From Auriscalpium vulgare (taxonomy: Eukaryota > Basidiomycota > Agaricomycetes > Russulales > Auriscalpiaceae): 64,000 bases of DNA. The position numbers and the translations under genes are program-made. The DNA lies in the NCBI GenBank assembly GCA_019915015.1, contig JAHBBC010000001.1, positions 310,001 through 374,000 of the forward strand. Direction: 5' to 3'. The notes under the pieces were generated by a model. It was not told where the DNA came from. It saw nothing but the letters and a program-made list of their open reading frames with translations, and searched no databases. Positions 55,972 through 64,000 of the stretch are shown here, piece after piece; the stretch's first letter is position 1, and each line of letters opens with the position of its first letter.

Positions 55972-58900
55972 CTACACTTGGTCGGGGACTTCGTCTTCGT
56001 CGTCGGGTGCGTCGGGAAGGGGTGGCTCTTCGCCGTCGTCGTTGCCATGTTGCGTCGAGGCTTCTAACTCGCGTAGTCGATGAGTGTCTATGTCGACGTC
56101 GGACAAGAGGAAGGGAATCTCCTTGCGAGCGAAGTAGGGGATGACTCTAAATGCGGCGATCGGACGGTCGAGTACAGAGCCGTCCAGCTCCGCGACGATG
56201 TATGCTCCTCCCCGATTGCGGGAGACGACGACTAGGGGCCCTAGGTAGCGCGGGCGCATCTTCCGATTGAGTGACTTCTCGATCGCAGTGTGTCGGATGA
56301 GTACTAGAGCGCCTCGCTTGAAGTCGAAGTTCTTGATGACGTGCGAATGTTCCTTCTCGAACTTCCTAGCGTTCGCGAGTCGCTCAGCGTATACGTCCGA
56401 TCGGAGAGCGGAGACTTGATCATGTCGTTTCTGCAGTGCGATTGCCCGTCGCGCGATGAGGTCTGTGGTCGAGAGAAGAGATTCGGGAGGGGGCTGGAGG
56501 TACGTCGCTTCAGAGAGGTCGAGGGGAATGATCGGGTGACATCCGGTGACAGCGAAGTATGGGGAGCAGCCCATGCGCTTCCGAACCGTGATACGTTCCG
56601 ACCAGAACACCGAGAAAGCGCAGCGCGCCCACTGGGTCTGGTCACCATTCGCGGCCTTGTAGAGTGCTTGCCGAACGTCATAATGAGCACGTTCGACGAT
56701 TCCGTTAGCACGAGAGTTGTAGCCTGAGATGCGAATGTGGCGTATGTGGTATTTCTTCTCAAGATGAACCAGGGCTTTGACAAAAGGACCGCCATTGTCA
56801 GTGACGACCTCCGACAGGGAACCCCAGCGACAGAGGATGCTTTGGAAGATCCAGTCCGCTATCGTGACGGCGTTCTCCTTCTTGAGTAGGGAGAACTCCG
56901 GGTAGGTCGTAAGTGAGCAGCGACCTTGGACGATATAGCGGTATCCTCCGGAGACGGGCATGTGCAGCGTGTCGACGTAGATCTTTGCGAACAAAGGAGC
57001 GGGAGTTGCGACGGTCGGAGGGATGAGGATCTGTCGCTTCTGGCGTTGTTGACAGAGGTGGCATGTGCGAACATACCACATAACGTCCGATTCATAGGAC
57101 GGCCACCAGAAACGTTCTCCGACTAGGGATCGAGTCGCAAAGACTCCGCGATGTCCGACTTTGTCGTGGCAGTCGACTAGGACTTGGATACGGCGCTTGG
57201 GGTGGGGGATGAGCTTGTGCGCGCCATCTCCTGAGCGTCGATAGAGTCGATTGCCGGTGCTGAAGAATCGGAGGGCGTATCGGACGAAAGTCGCAAATTC
57301 TTGGTCGGAAAGGTGATCTGGTCGCACGGGATCTTCTAACCATTCGCGAACATGGACTAGTCGCTCGTCGGCTTTGATCGCTGCGTCGCTGCGTGGGACT
57401 TCGTCGTACGATAGCTCGGGCTCCTCCTCCTCACTGAGATCTTGACCGTCCGCGGTCAATGCGAACACAGCGTTGAGTCCTGGGGCGGGGAGGGAGGGAG
57501 CTTGGTCGGGTTTGACTGTGGAGCTATGCGTGGGGACTGCGAACAAAAATCCGTACAGGTTGTCGAGCCAATCGTCGTAGTCTTCGTCGGGGGGTTCCTC
57601 TGGATCGCCTGGCTGTCGGACGCGACGCGACAGTCCGTCGGGACCATGTGCGATGCCTGGGACGTGTCGCAGGAGGAACTTGAAGACGAGGAAGCCGATG
57701 ATCCAGCGATTGATGCTAGCCGTCGGGACCAAATCGGGGTTCTTGAGCATTCCTCCGATCGAGCTGGCATCGACTTCGACGATGAAGTTCCGTAGTCCGA
57801 TGAGGTACATGCGAAGGGCGCGAAGCGATCGGAAGAGTCCATAGATCTCGAGCTTGGGCTGGGAGAAGCGTCGTTCGCGATCGTTGAGCGAGATCGATCC
57901 AAAGCGACTGTAGTAACGCTTCTTCGGGTTGTTCAGTTCCTCTTGGGCGAGAATGTAGCCGACGGCGATGTAGGATGTGTCGACTGCGAGGATGACTGGT
58001 GCTTGCGACTCGTAATCGATCGCTCGAAGGGCGTCCGACTTGACCAGCGCGTTTTTGAGGTACTCTTGCGCCTTGTGCTGATCGGGACCGTACTCCCACT
58101 CCGTACCCTTCCGTGTGAGCTTGGTGAGAGGCCACGCATGCTTCGCGAAGTCCTTGATGAATATCCTGCAGACTCCGACTGTGCCAAGGAAGGCGCGAAC
58201 GTCGGAAAGATCCTTGAGAGGACCCCAGTTCGTGATGGCTGAGATTGTGGTCGGATCTGCGCGGCGACCTTCCGGAGTGCAGAGGTGTCGGAGGACGGTG
58301 AATTCGCGAGCGATGAGTATCGACTTGGGACCGGAGAAGGTACCGCCGGAGTAGCGCATGCGCTGGAGGATCCGATTGACGTTGGTGAGGTGCTCCCAGA
58401 CGAAGCGACGAATGTCCTTGTTTTCCGGGATCATCTCGTAAGATCCATCGGAAAGTCGATAGTCGGACTTGGGGCCTTTGAGGGGAACATCGTCGATGAA
58501 GGGCACTGTGAAGGTCGGGATCTCATCCTGCAAAATGAACGTGACGTCGTCGTGGAATATGGGGACCGAGTTCGTCCACCCCATCGGAAGGGTGACTAGA
58601 CGAAGTGCTCCGTAAGGCGTCTGGAAGGTCGTGAAGTCGCGGGATCGGGGGTCGATGAGTCGCTCGTCGTATCCGACGTAGAGGTCGAGAATGCCACCAC
58701 AGGCACGTCCTCCGAACTGTTCCGCAAGTTGTTCTTGGATCGGAGGGACGCCGGAGTGTGCGACCGTGACAGCATTGAGTGGCTCGAGCGAGTGGACTAT
58801 ACGTAGACTCTTGCCATCCTTCTTTGCGACGCAGAACCACTTCGATCGATAGGAAGAGTTCGAGGGCTCGTAGACACCTGCCGCGATCTTCCGTTTGATC

Positions 58901-59694
58901 ATGGCGCAGACGTCGTTGTAGATGCCCGGGGGTATGGGGATGTTGCGATCGACCCATGGGACGTGTGCGACGACGGGAATCTGGATCGGAGGGAAGTATT
59001 CGGGCTTGAAGCTGCCGCGTTCGGTGTCGTCCCATGCGAAAGCCTCATTCTGCTTTACGATGATGTCGTGCAAGAGGTCGCGCTCGGTCGGGGTGAGGAA
59101 TTCGTAGCTAGGGTTCGCGTCCATCTTGTCGTGACGTTCTTGGGTGTATCGACCGGTGGGAACGAAGGGCGGGGGATGCGTCGATAATGGTGGCATGGAT
59201 GCGAGGGGGTCTCCGATGATGTTGCGCTCGATGCGAAACCCGTCAGGTAGCGTGCCAAGAACGGGTCGGACTTTGTCTGCGACGGGCTTGTACTTCTTCT
59301 TGCCAAGAAAGATGTCGACTGGATCCGGATCGGAAGGCGAAGGCGACGATGTGGACGAGTTCAAGAAAGTGGTCGGTGGTCGCGGGGAATGTCCAAGATA
59401 TTGCTGAGTGTCGTCGTCAAGATGTGGGTGTCGATAGCGCGGTTTCTGAGTCGGAGATGGCTTGCGATCGGACGACGTATACTGGTGACCAAGATTTGAT
59501 TCGGGAGTCGTACGTGATTTACAAGGCTCTGCGGGACATATTTTGTTCAAGAAAGACGGGGCTGCGTACTCTGGCAAATGCGTGCGGGCTTCGGAGGCGG
59601 TAACGTAGGCAGCTTGAATCGCGGAGTCGTCGGAGGCGTCGATTGGGGTATATGCAATGATGCGCGCGTCGTCGCCATCGCCTTCGATGATCAT
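55972..59694 (-). CDS. Pol (reverse transcriptase, RNase H, integrase) of the 12-kb element
   Basis: 1240 aa from the first ATG, though the frame is open from 59790. Reverse transcriptase: SKWFCVAKKDG, LDLYVGYDER, and the catalytic motif FIDD (399-402) in place of YxDD. RNase H: AVDTSYIAVG (D572), HVPGIAHGPDGLSRR. Integrase: H843 in CHDKVGHRG and CHLCQQ (zinc-binding HHCC), catalytic D908, D966 and E1001 (34 residues between the last two). A GPL module (RYLGPLVVVS) follows and the C-terminus is acidic, with no chromodomain. No internal stops, so the enzyme may be functional. It is probably made as a Gag-Pol fusion by a +1 frame change in the overlap with gag, or its ATG is used separately. 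A copy of the 3' polypurine region lies in the coding sequence between RNase H and integrase. Confidence 0.93.
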   Translation of the reverse strand: MIIEGDGDDARIIAYTPIDASDDSAIQAAYVTASEARTHLPEYAAPSFLNKICPAEPCKSRTTPESNLGHQYTSSDRKPSPTQKPRYRHPHLDDDTQQYLGHSPRPPTTFLNSSTSSPSPSDPDPVDIFLGKKKYKPVADKVRPVLGTLPDGFRIERNIIGDPLASMPPLSTHPPPFVPTGRYTQERHDKMDANPSYEFLTPTERDLLHDIIVKQNEAFAWDDTERGSFKPEYFPPIQIPVVAHVPWVDRNIPIPPGIYNDVCAMIKRKIAAGVYEPSNSSYRSKWFCVAKKDGKSLRIVHSLEPLNAVTVAHSGVPPIQEQLAEQFGGRACGGILDLYVGYDERLIDPRSRDFTTFQTPYGALRLVTLPMGWTNSVPIFHDDVTFILQDEIPTFTVPFIDDVPLKGPKSDYRLSDGSYEMIPENKDIRRFVWEHLTNVNRILQRMRYSGGTFSGPKSILIAREFTVLRHLCTPEGRRADPTTISAITNWGPLKDLSDVRAFLGTVGVCRIFIKDFAKHAWPLTKLTRKGTEWEYGPDQHKAQEYLKNALVKSDALRAIDYESQAPVILAVDTSYIAVGYILAQEELNNPKKRYYSRFGSISLNDRERRFSQPKLEIYGLFRSLRALRMYLIGLRNFIVEVDASSIGGMLKNPDLVPTASINRWIIGFLVFKFLLRHVPGIAHGPDGLSRRVRQPGDPEEPPDEDYDDWLDNLYGFLFAVPTHSSTVKPDQAPSLPAPGLNAVFALTADGQDLSEEEEPELSYDEVPRSDAAIKADERLVHVREWLEDPVRPDHLSDQEFATFVRYALRFFSTGNRLYRRSGDGAHKLIPHPKRRIQVLVDCHDKVGHRGVFATRSLVGERFWWPSYESDVMWYVRTCHLCQQRQKRQILIPPTVATPAPLFAKIYVDTLHMPVSGGYRYIVQGRCSLTTYPEFSLLKKENAVTIADWIFQSILCRWGSLSEVVTDNGGPFVKALVHLEKKYHIRHIRISGYNSRANGIVERAHYDVRQALYKAANGDQTQWARCAFSVFWSERITVRKRMGCSPYFAVTGCHPIIPLDLSEATYLQPPPESLLSTTDLIARRAIALQKRHDQVSALRSDVYAERLANARKFEKEHSHVIKNFDFKRGALVLIRHTAIEKSLNRKMRPRYLGPLVVVSRNRGGAYIVAELDGSVLDRPIAAFRVIPYFARKEIPFLLSDVDIDTHRLRELEASTQHGNDDGEEPPLPDAPDDEDEVPDQV
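57423..57463 (-). promoter_or_regulatory. Candidate central polypurine tract with hairpin
   Basis: 37 of 41 bases match 53037-53077. The purine run is GAGGAGGAGG in sense direction and the 7-bp inverted repeat is TTGACCG-TCCG-CGGTCAA. It lies about 330 bp from the centre of the element. The role in plus-strand priming is inferred by analogy with lentiviruses and Ty1. Confidence 0.5.
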
Positions 59695-59722
59695 GGCGAT
59701 GGCTTCATCTTCACCTAGATCA

Positions 59723-62005
59723 TCAAAGGTGGGAGCCGCTATGGCATGCCTTGCGAAACCGATGATGGCCTCGCGGGAAGGTCGGGATCGTCAAGATGTC
59801 GTCGGAGTTCGGGTTGCGGATGGTGACCGTCTGATCCTCGTCGCGGTAGTTGCGGACGATGCTCTCTGTGAGCACGTCGAATGGGCGACCGAGGAGAATG
59901 TCGTAGGCGACGTCACGGACAACGTGCACCTGCAGGTAGAGGGTCATGTTCCCGAACTTGATCGGAACGTTGCGCGCCATGCCCAGCGAACTGGAGACTT
60001 GTCGATTGGCGCTCTGAAGTCGGATCTTGACGTTGGGGGAGTAGGCGAGCTCCAGGAAATGGGCGACCTCCTCGGACATCGCGATGACTTGCGAGCCGGG
60101 GTCCAGCAGACACTCGATCGTGGCGCGACCGGCGACGAGACCGTCGATCGATCGGAGAGCGTGCGAGTCGCGAGCGACTGTGAGCATGTCGGGGTCGGGG
60201 CACTCGCCGGGGCCGAGATCGTTGAGGTACATCTCGATCGGGTCGGACATGTACAGGACGCACTCCTTCGATTCGTTCGACCAGAGCTGCTCCTTGGAGG
60301 CCTTTCGGGGATCGGGGGCGTAGTTGGAGAAGACGCGCTCCTCAGCCTGCCTTATCGCAGCGGCCGGTGACACGAGCTCCTCGTCGGGGACTTCCTCCAC
60401 TGTGACGCGATGATAGTTCGTGGTCGCGACGGGTGCTGCTGCTGCCTCGTTGACTGCGCGACGTGGGGTGACTGCGTCGCGGTACTTGGCGCGGACCTCG
60501 GGGGCGAGCGACAAAAGCTCCTCCGGCGTGATGACGATCTGGGAGTCCTTCATAGCGCGAGCGAAGACTTGCTCTGCGATCTCCGATCGATGGACCGGAG
60601 GCAGGTTGCGATAGTTGGGCTCACGAGTCGCCTTGGGCGGGTCGGCTGGCACTGTCTTGGGCTTCACCGGCGCATCGGTCGCATCGCGTGCACCTCGAAA
60701 GGGATGCGCCGGTGCGGGCGCCGACTGATCGGTGGACTTGGCTGGTTGATCGGAAGCCGTCGGAGCGGCCGCAGCCTGCTTGGGCTTAGCGCGACGCGTG
60801 ATCTCCACACCGTCAAAGACTTGCGCGTTGGTCGAGGCAGTCCTTTCGCCGCGCAGCTGTGCGAGCTCTGCTTCAAGCGTGGCGATGCGATCGGAAGTCG
60901 AGAGGGTGAAGACTTGGAGGGGCTCCTCCGGGATTACGCCGACGAACAGTTGTGCGGCAGCCCCTGGCTGCTCCGCTGCCTTGCGACGATGCCACTCTCT
61001 AACCCGATCGCGAAGGAAGTCGCCTGTGATGCGACTGGGCACGAAGGTACCGTTGGGCAAGGTAACCTTTCCGTCCGCGTTCCGAGCGACTATGCCTGCC
61101 CGAATATCTTCTTCGACTGCGGGGCACGCTGAGATGCGATGATCGGAAGCTCCATCGTACAGGCATCGACCTGCCAGGCGCTGCATGTTCGCATTGGGGA
61201 CAGCCGCTGGGGCGACTGCGACTGCCGGAACTGCGACTGCGACTGGTGCCGCCGCAGCCTGTTGAGTCACGCCTGGGAGTGCGCCTCCCTGCATCAGCGT
61301 TCGGACGAACGATGCGATGATGTCCTCGGCCTTAATTGCGGGCGGAGGGGTCTGCGACTGTGGAACTGGGGCTGGCGGGTTTGCGACGATGGTCGGAGCG
61401 GTCGTAGAGGTAGCGGTGGTGGCTCCTCGGATGTCCCTCGAGACCGACTGAAGCGCGAAGCGGGCAGCGCTATTGACGTCGGCGACCTCGTAGCTGTCGC
61501 CTGGGACCACATCGGGCTTCTTGACTTGCAGTCGCGCCTCGATGCGCGGCCAAAGGTAGTCGGGGATCCCACGCGGAAAGTCGCTCTTCTGCTGCATGTC
61601 GGAGTACCGATGATGCCGGATGAGGAATCCGGAGATCGTAATGAACGATCGGTAGTAGGCAGCGAAGTCGTCGAGCGTGACCATGTACGTGCGACGCGTG
61701 TCGGAGATGAGCGATTCGAGGTCGGAAGTGGAGTAGGTGCGATCCTCATCGGCGGTGGGGTAGAGTGCCTTTATCTCGGCCTTGAACACGTCGTACGTGC
61801 CTGCGAAGCCTGGCAGAGCCTCGAAACAATCGGCGACCTCGATCGGGACATAGCGTTGTACCCAATCTTTCTTCTGCTGGTCGGTGAGACCAGACTGCGC
61901 CGCAAGCGTCTCGAGGTCGGAAAAGAATCGCCTGATGGATCGCGGGTTTTCTTCATCAAAAACGGGGGCGGTCTTCGAACCGCGGGGGGGCATAGGAGTG
62001 GCCAT
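59723..62005 (-). CDS. Gag-protease polyprotein of the 12-kb element (760 aa)
   Basis: The first ATG of the frame is at 62005 (MATPMPPRGSKTAPVFD), the usual form of a fungal Ty3 gag start. The frame is open upstream into the LTR but with no ATG there. The capsid-like part contains FFSDLETLAAQSGL and YVPIEVADCFEALPGF. The knuckle reads CLYDGASDHRISAC (281-294): in C-x2-C-x4-H-x4-C the second Cys is Asp (D284). The protease is near the C-terminus with LLDPGSQVIAMS (D635), where Pro replaces Thr/Ser of the usual DTG/DSG, followed by ILLGRPF typical of the retropepsin end. The frame stops at 59723 and pol continues in the +1 frame with a 68-nt overlap (59723-59790). Confidence 0.85.
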   Translation of the reverse strand: MATPMPPRGSKTAPVFDEENPRSIRRFFSDLETLAAQSGLTDQQKKDWVQRYVPIEVADCFEALPGFAGTYDVFKAEIKALYPTADEDRTYSTSDLESLISDTRRTYMVTLDDFAAYYRSFITISGFLIRHHRYSDMQQKSDFPRGIPDYLWPRIEARLQVKKPDVVPGDSYEVADVNSAARFALQSVSRDIRGATTATSTTAPTIVANPPAPVPQSQTPPPAIKAEDIIASFVRTLMQGGALPGVTQQAAAAPVAVAVPAVAVAPAAVPNANMQRLAGRCLYDGASDHRISACPAVEEDIRAGIVARNADGKVTLPNGTFVPSRITGDFLRDRVREWHRRKAAEQPGAAAQLFVGVIPEEPLQVFTLSTSDRIATLEAELAQLRGERTASTNAQVFDGVEITRRAKPKQAAAAPTASDQPAKSTDQSAPAPAHPFRGARDATDAPVKPKTVPADPPKATREPNYRNLPPVHRSEIAEQVFARAMKDSQIVITPEELLSLAPEVRAKYRDAVTPRRAVNEAAAAPVATTNYHRVTVEEVPDEELVSPAAAIRQAEERVFSNYAPDPRKASKEQLWSNESKECVLYMSDPIEMYLNDLGPGECPDPDMLTVARDSHALRSIDGLVAGRATIECLLDPGSQVIAMSEEVAHFLELAYSPNVKIRLQSANRQVSSSLGMARNVPIKFGNMTLYLQVHVVRDVAYDILLGRPFDVLTESIVRNYRDEDQTVTIRNPNSDDILTIPTFPRGHHRFRKACHSGSHL

Positions 62006-62470
62006 CGGAAGCGGTGCGACGGGGGGTACGGCAGCTATGGTTGTTGCGGGAGGGGGGATAAAGGCGATCGGAGCTGTGACTGGTCCGACGTTGGGAGTCG
62101 GAGAGGGTGGAGTGATCGGAGTCGGAGGGTGCGATGGACGTGAAGGAGTCGATGGGGTTAAAGGTGTGAGAGCAGGCGACGGTGTTCGGAACCCGCCTGG
62201 GATGTGTGGGTGATCGAGTAGCTCGAACGACTCGCTTCCGGAGGTACTCGGAAGGTGATTGTGAGTCGCGTCCGGGCTGGGGACTTCGTCGAAGAGATCT
62301 CCGACGAGCGTGGGGGATCCGGGGATAGCAGGTGGGGGTACGACGAAGCTTTGTCGGACTTCGTCGGCGAGAGCGGAGGAACGGGTGTGGCGTCGATTGG
62401 AGAAGGGGGAAGGCGCTGGTGCTTGCTTCGGAGGAATCCTGACTGAAACCCTCGCGGTGGGCTCCAAAAG
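62006..62470 (-). other. Leader of the 12-kb element with ATG-less open frame
   Basis: The 465-nt leader between LTR and gag ATG stays open in the gag frame and reads as a Pro/Ser/Thr-rich segment (TPSTPSRPSHPPTPITPPSP). It could be translated from a non-AUG codon, or be a former gag N-terminus. In sense direction a TGG begins four bases after the LTR end (TGGAGCCCACCGCG, about 62453-62466), a candidate primer binding site for a tRNA ending CGCGGTGGGCTCCA. Confidence 0.5.
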
Positions 62471-63763
62471 TGATGGACACAACCAGGTAGTAGGGCGGAA
62501 TGCGTAACGTAGCACCAATCCCTAGAGCGCTGCAGAGATGTCGGTGTGTGTGCGAGCGAGCGTCAGGAGTCCCGGAGTAAGCGACGACCGTCTCCGATCA
62601 ATCGTACTGCGATCCGATCGAGAGCGCAGCAGCGACGAGGCAATCGATCGACTCTCCGACCGATCGGAAAGCGAGGCTTCGACGTACGACGTCGGAAGGC
62701 TGCGACGCGACTGCAATCGAGGACTCGGGCAAAGGGGCAACAACGATGGAACAAGATGAGGGCGATAAGACGGGAAGCGAGAACAAAGGCTAAGGCGATG
62801 GCTGAGGCTGAGGCGCGAGAGCAGTCAACCGATGTTGACCGCTATACGATACGACGAGGGCGAGAGTGCACGACTTGTGCTCGGAGCGATGAGGGGGGAA
62901 CGTAACTTGCATTTCGCAGAGTATCCGACGACTATTTATACGTTGCGACGAGTACAGTGCGTGTCCGATCGAGTAAGTACGGAAACATCGGAAAGACAAA
63001 AGAAAAGATAGCGGCGTCGTGTCAAATGGTGCGGACAATGTGCGAGAGTCATGCGACGGTCAGACGACGAGGAACGAGGCGGGGGACGATGTCGAGCGAA
63101 CGATCAGCGCTGTCAGGGAACAAAGGAAACGGCGCGGGAAACGATCCTCTCTGTCGTCGACTGTGGGAAACAGCGTCGGGGAGCGCGGGAACGGACAATG
63201 CGCGCCATATCGAGCGCGATAGCGGTGGTCCGATGATGTGGGCACGAGGCTGCGCCTTCCGATTGCGAACGTTCGGAGTGCACCACTCTCGACGCGGTCG
63301 CGACTGGGTCACGTGTCGATCGCAAGTCGCGTCGTGACTGCGGGGGCGTAGCGCGGGTCGTAAGGCGCTAGGGCGCATCGGAGGGAAGCGGGCGAGTTGG
63401 TAGCGCTGAATCGGAGGACGTCGGGGTAGTCGGACTCGTGTGGCGGACAATGGGCAAGCGGACAATGAGCGACTGAGGCGGTACTCGGATGGCGTGAGAG
63501 CTCCGGAGCTGCGTAGCGCCGAGCGTGGCTGTCGTGCGACCAGGCTGTGCGAGTCTGATGGAAATCTGATGCGTCGTGACGGGCGTGGGAAATGCTGTGC
63601 TGGCGAGCGTGTGGCGACTGGGGGCGCGTGGTGCGAGCAGCGTGGGAGTCGGCGGGGCGTTCCGATCGTGGCGCAGGAAGGCCGAGGTCACGTGACCGAG
63701 GACTTGGTCGAAAATGCGAAAAGACAGTCGAGATCCCCTCCCAGCGCGGGACGGGGCTTGTCA
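62471..63763 (-). repeat. 5' LTR of the 12-kb element
   Basis: 1293 bp, matching 51744-53036 except for A instead of G at 62642 and 62715. It should hold the promoter of the genomic RNA. Confidence 0.93.
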
Positions 63764-64000
63764 GCGGCTACAACCTCTACTTGATGTGATTTTGAAATGC
63801 AGTAGAGAGTCTGCATGTACTGAGAATAGTGAATGATGTTGAAGGTAGTGATATGCAAGTGAAAGATTGACCTGTCTCAGTCATATCTAAAGTTCAATCT
63901 GTGGCATCATGGGTAGCCCTGATACTCTTCGCTCTGCGCTGCAAGGCGATCATTCACCAATTTTCGCACTTTTGACAAGTCAACATTCACACCAATGGTT
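63764..64000. other. Host flank right of the 12-kb element
   Basis: AT-richer sequence without visible coding; starts with the GCGG target duplication. It continues the flank left of 51744. Confidence 0.4.

Larger units (their letters stand above)
51744..63763 (-). mobile_element. Ty3/gypsy retrotransposon with antisense spliced gene (12,020 bp)
   Basis: Two 1293-bp LTRs (TGATGGAC ... GCTTGTCA on the plus strand) enclose, in element direction, gag-protease, reverse transcriptase-RNase H-integrase, and a gene on the opposite strand before the 3' LTR. GCGG flanks both sides (51740-51743, 63764-63767), a probable 4-bp target duplication. The LTRs differ at two sites only (51915/62642 and 51988/62715), so the insertion is recent. 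Integrase lies after reverse transcriptase, the Ty3/gypsy order; no chromodomain is present. Confidence 0.93.

Noticed and set aside
58500..59035. Other frames inside pol of the 12-kb element, up to 170 aa
   Set aside because: They overlap the clear reverse transcriptase frame and show only low-complexity Arg/Pro/Ser composition.
59723..62518. 931-aa gag starting inside the LTR at 62518
   Set aside because: The codon at that position is TTG, not ATG. The first ATG is at 62005 and gives a typical gag start, so the upstream part is described as an open leader.
62471..63763. Open frames of 60-138 aa in both LTRs of the 12-kb element
   Set aside because: Identical in both LTRs, overlapping in several frames, no ATG context or family resemblance; explained by high GC of a young repeat.

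Overview
The window looks like a chromosomal segment of a basidiomycete fungus, most likely an Agaricomycete. The host-like genes are split by many 45-65 bp GT-AG introns with CTNAC-type branch sites. The families seen are Agaricomycete expansions: a seven-helix membrane protein family, an HNH_2-like family and an F-box protein. Both large mobile elements are Ty3/gypsy LTR retrotransposons. The sequence is GC-rich, and much of it is accessory: decayed duplicates, dispersed promoter-like repeats and two young retrotransposons. No rRNA, tRNA or CRISPR array was recognised.

Layout. 1-16 kb holds an array of seven-helix membrane protein genes (partial 1-491; complete 7693-9095 and 13734-15109; exon fragment 9425-9645), an F-box gene on the minus strand (10012-11499) and a small two-exon gene (15711-16249). 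16-30 kb holds an intact HNH_2-like gene (20071-21360), a small membrane protein (24487-25056), a 190-aa unknown (29277-29903) and long stretches of decayed, mutually related repeats. 30013-38958 is a complete chromodomain Ty3/gypsy element on the minus strand, with LTRs identical by eye and a 5-bp target duplication. 39-47 kb holds a gene with an HExxH motif (39646-40936), more decayed repeat units and a 252-aa unknown (45808-46682). 47.3-51.6 kb holds three minus-strand relatives of the HNH_2-like gene: a 5' fragment, an intact variant and a pseudogene. The pseudogene is an inverted near-copy of the gene at 20 kb. 51744-63763 is a 12-kb Ty3/gypsy element, also on the minus strand, whose 1293-bp LTRs differ at only two sites.

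The main novelty is in the 12-kb element. Between pol and the 3' LTR it carries, antisense to gag-pol, a seven-exon gene for a 581-aa protein with a six-cysteine zinc-cluster-like segment. The antisense direction explains how introns can survive passage through an RNA genome. A 41-bp copy of the 3' polypurine-tract region lies in pol near the physical centre of the element, like the central polypurine tract of lentiviruses and Ty1. Both copies can form the same 7-bp hairpin, with a base-pair change between them that preserves pairing. The gag knuckle lacks one cysteine, the protease reads DPGS, and gag-protease and pol meet in a 68-nt +1 overlap.

The host genes do not form an evident pathway. 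The common theme is duplication and decay, with two recent retrotransposon insertions close to host genes: one about 110 bp after a stop codon, the other about 200 bp upstream of a pseudogene start.
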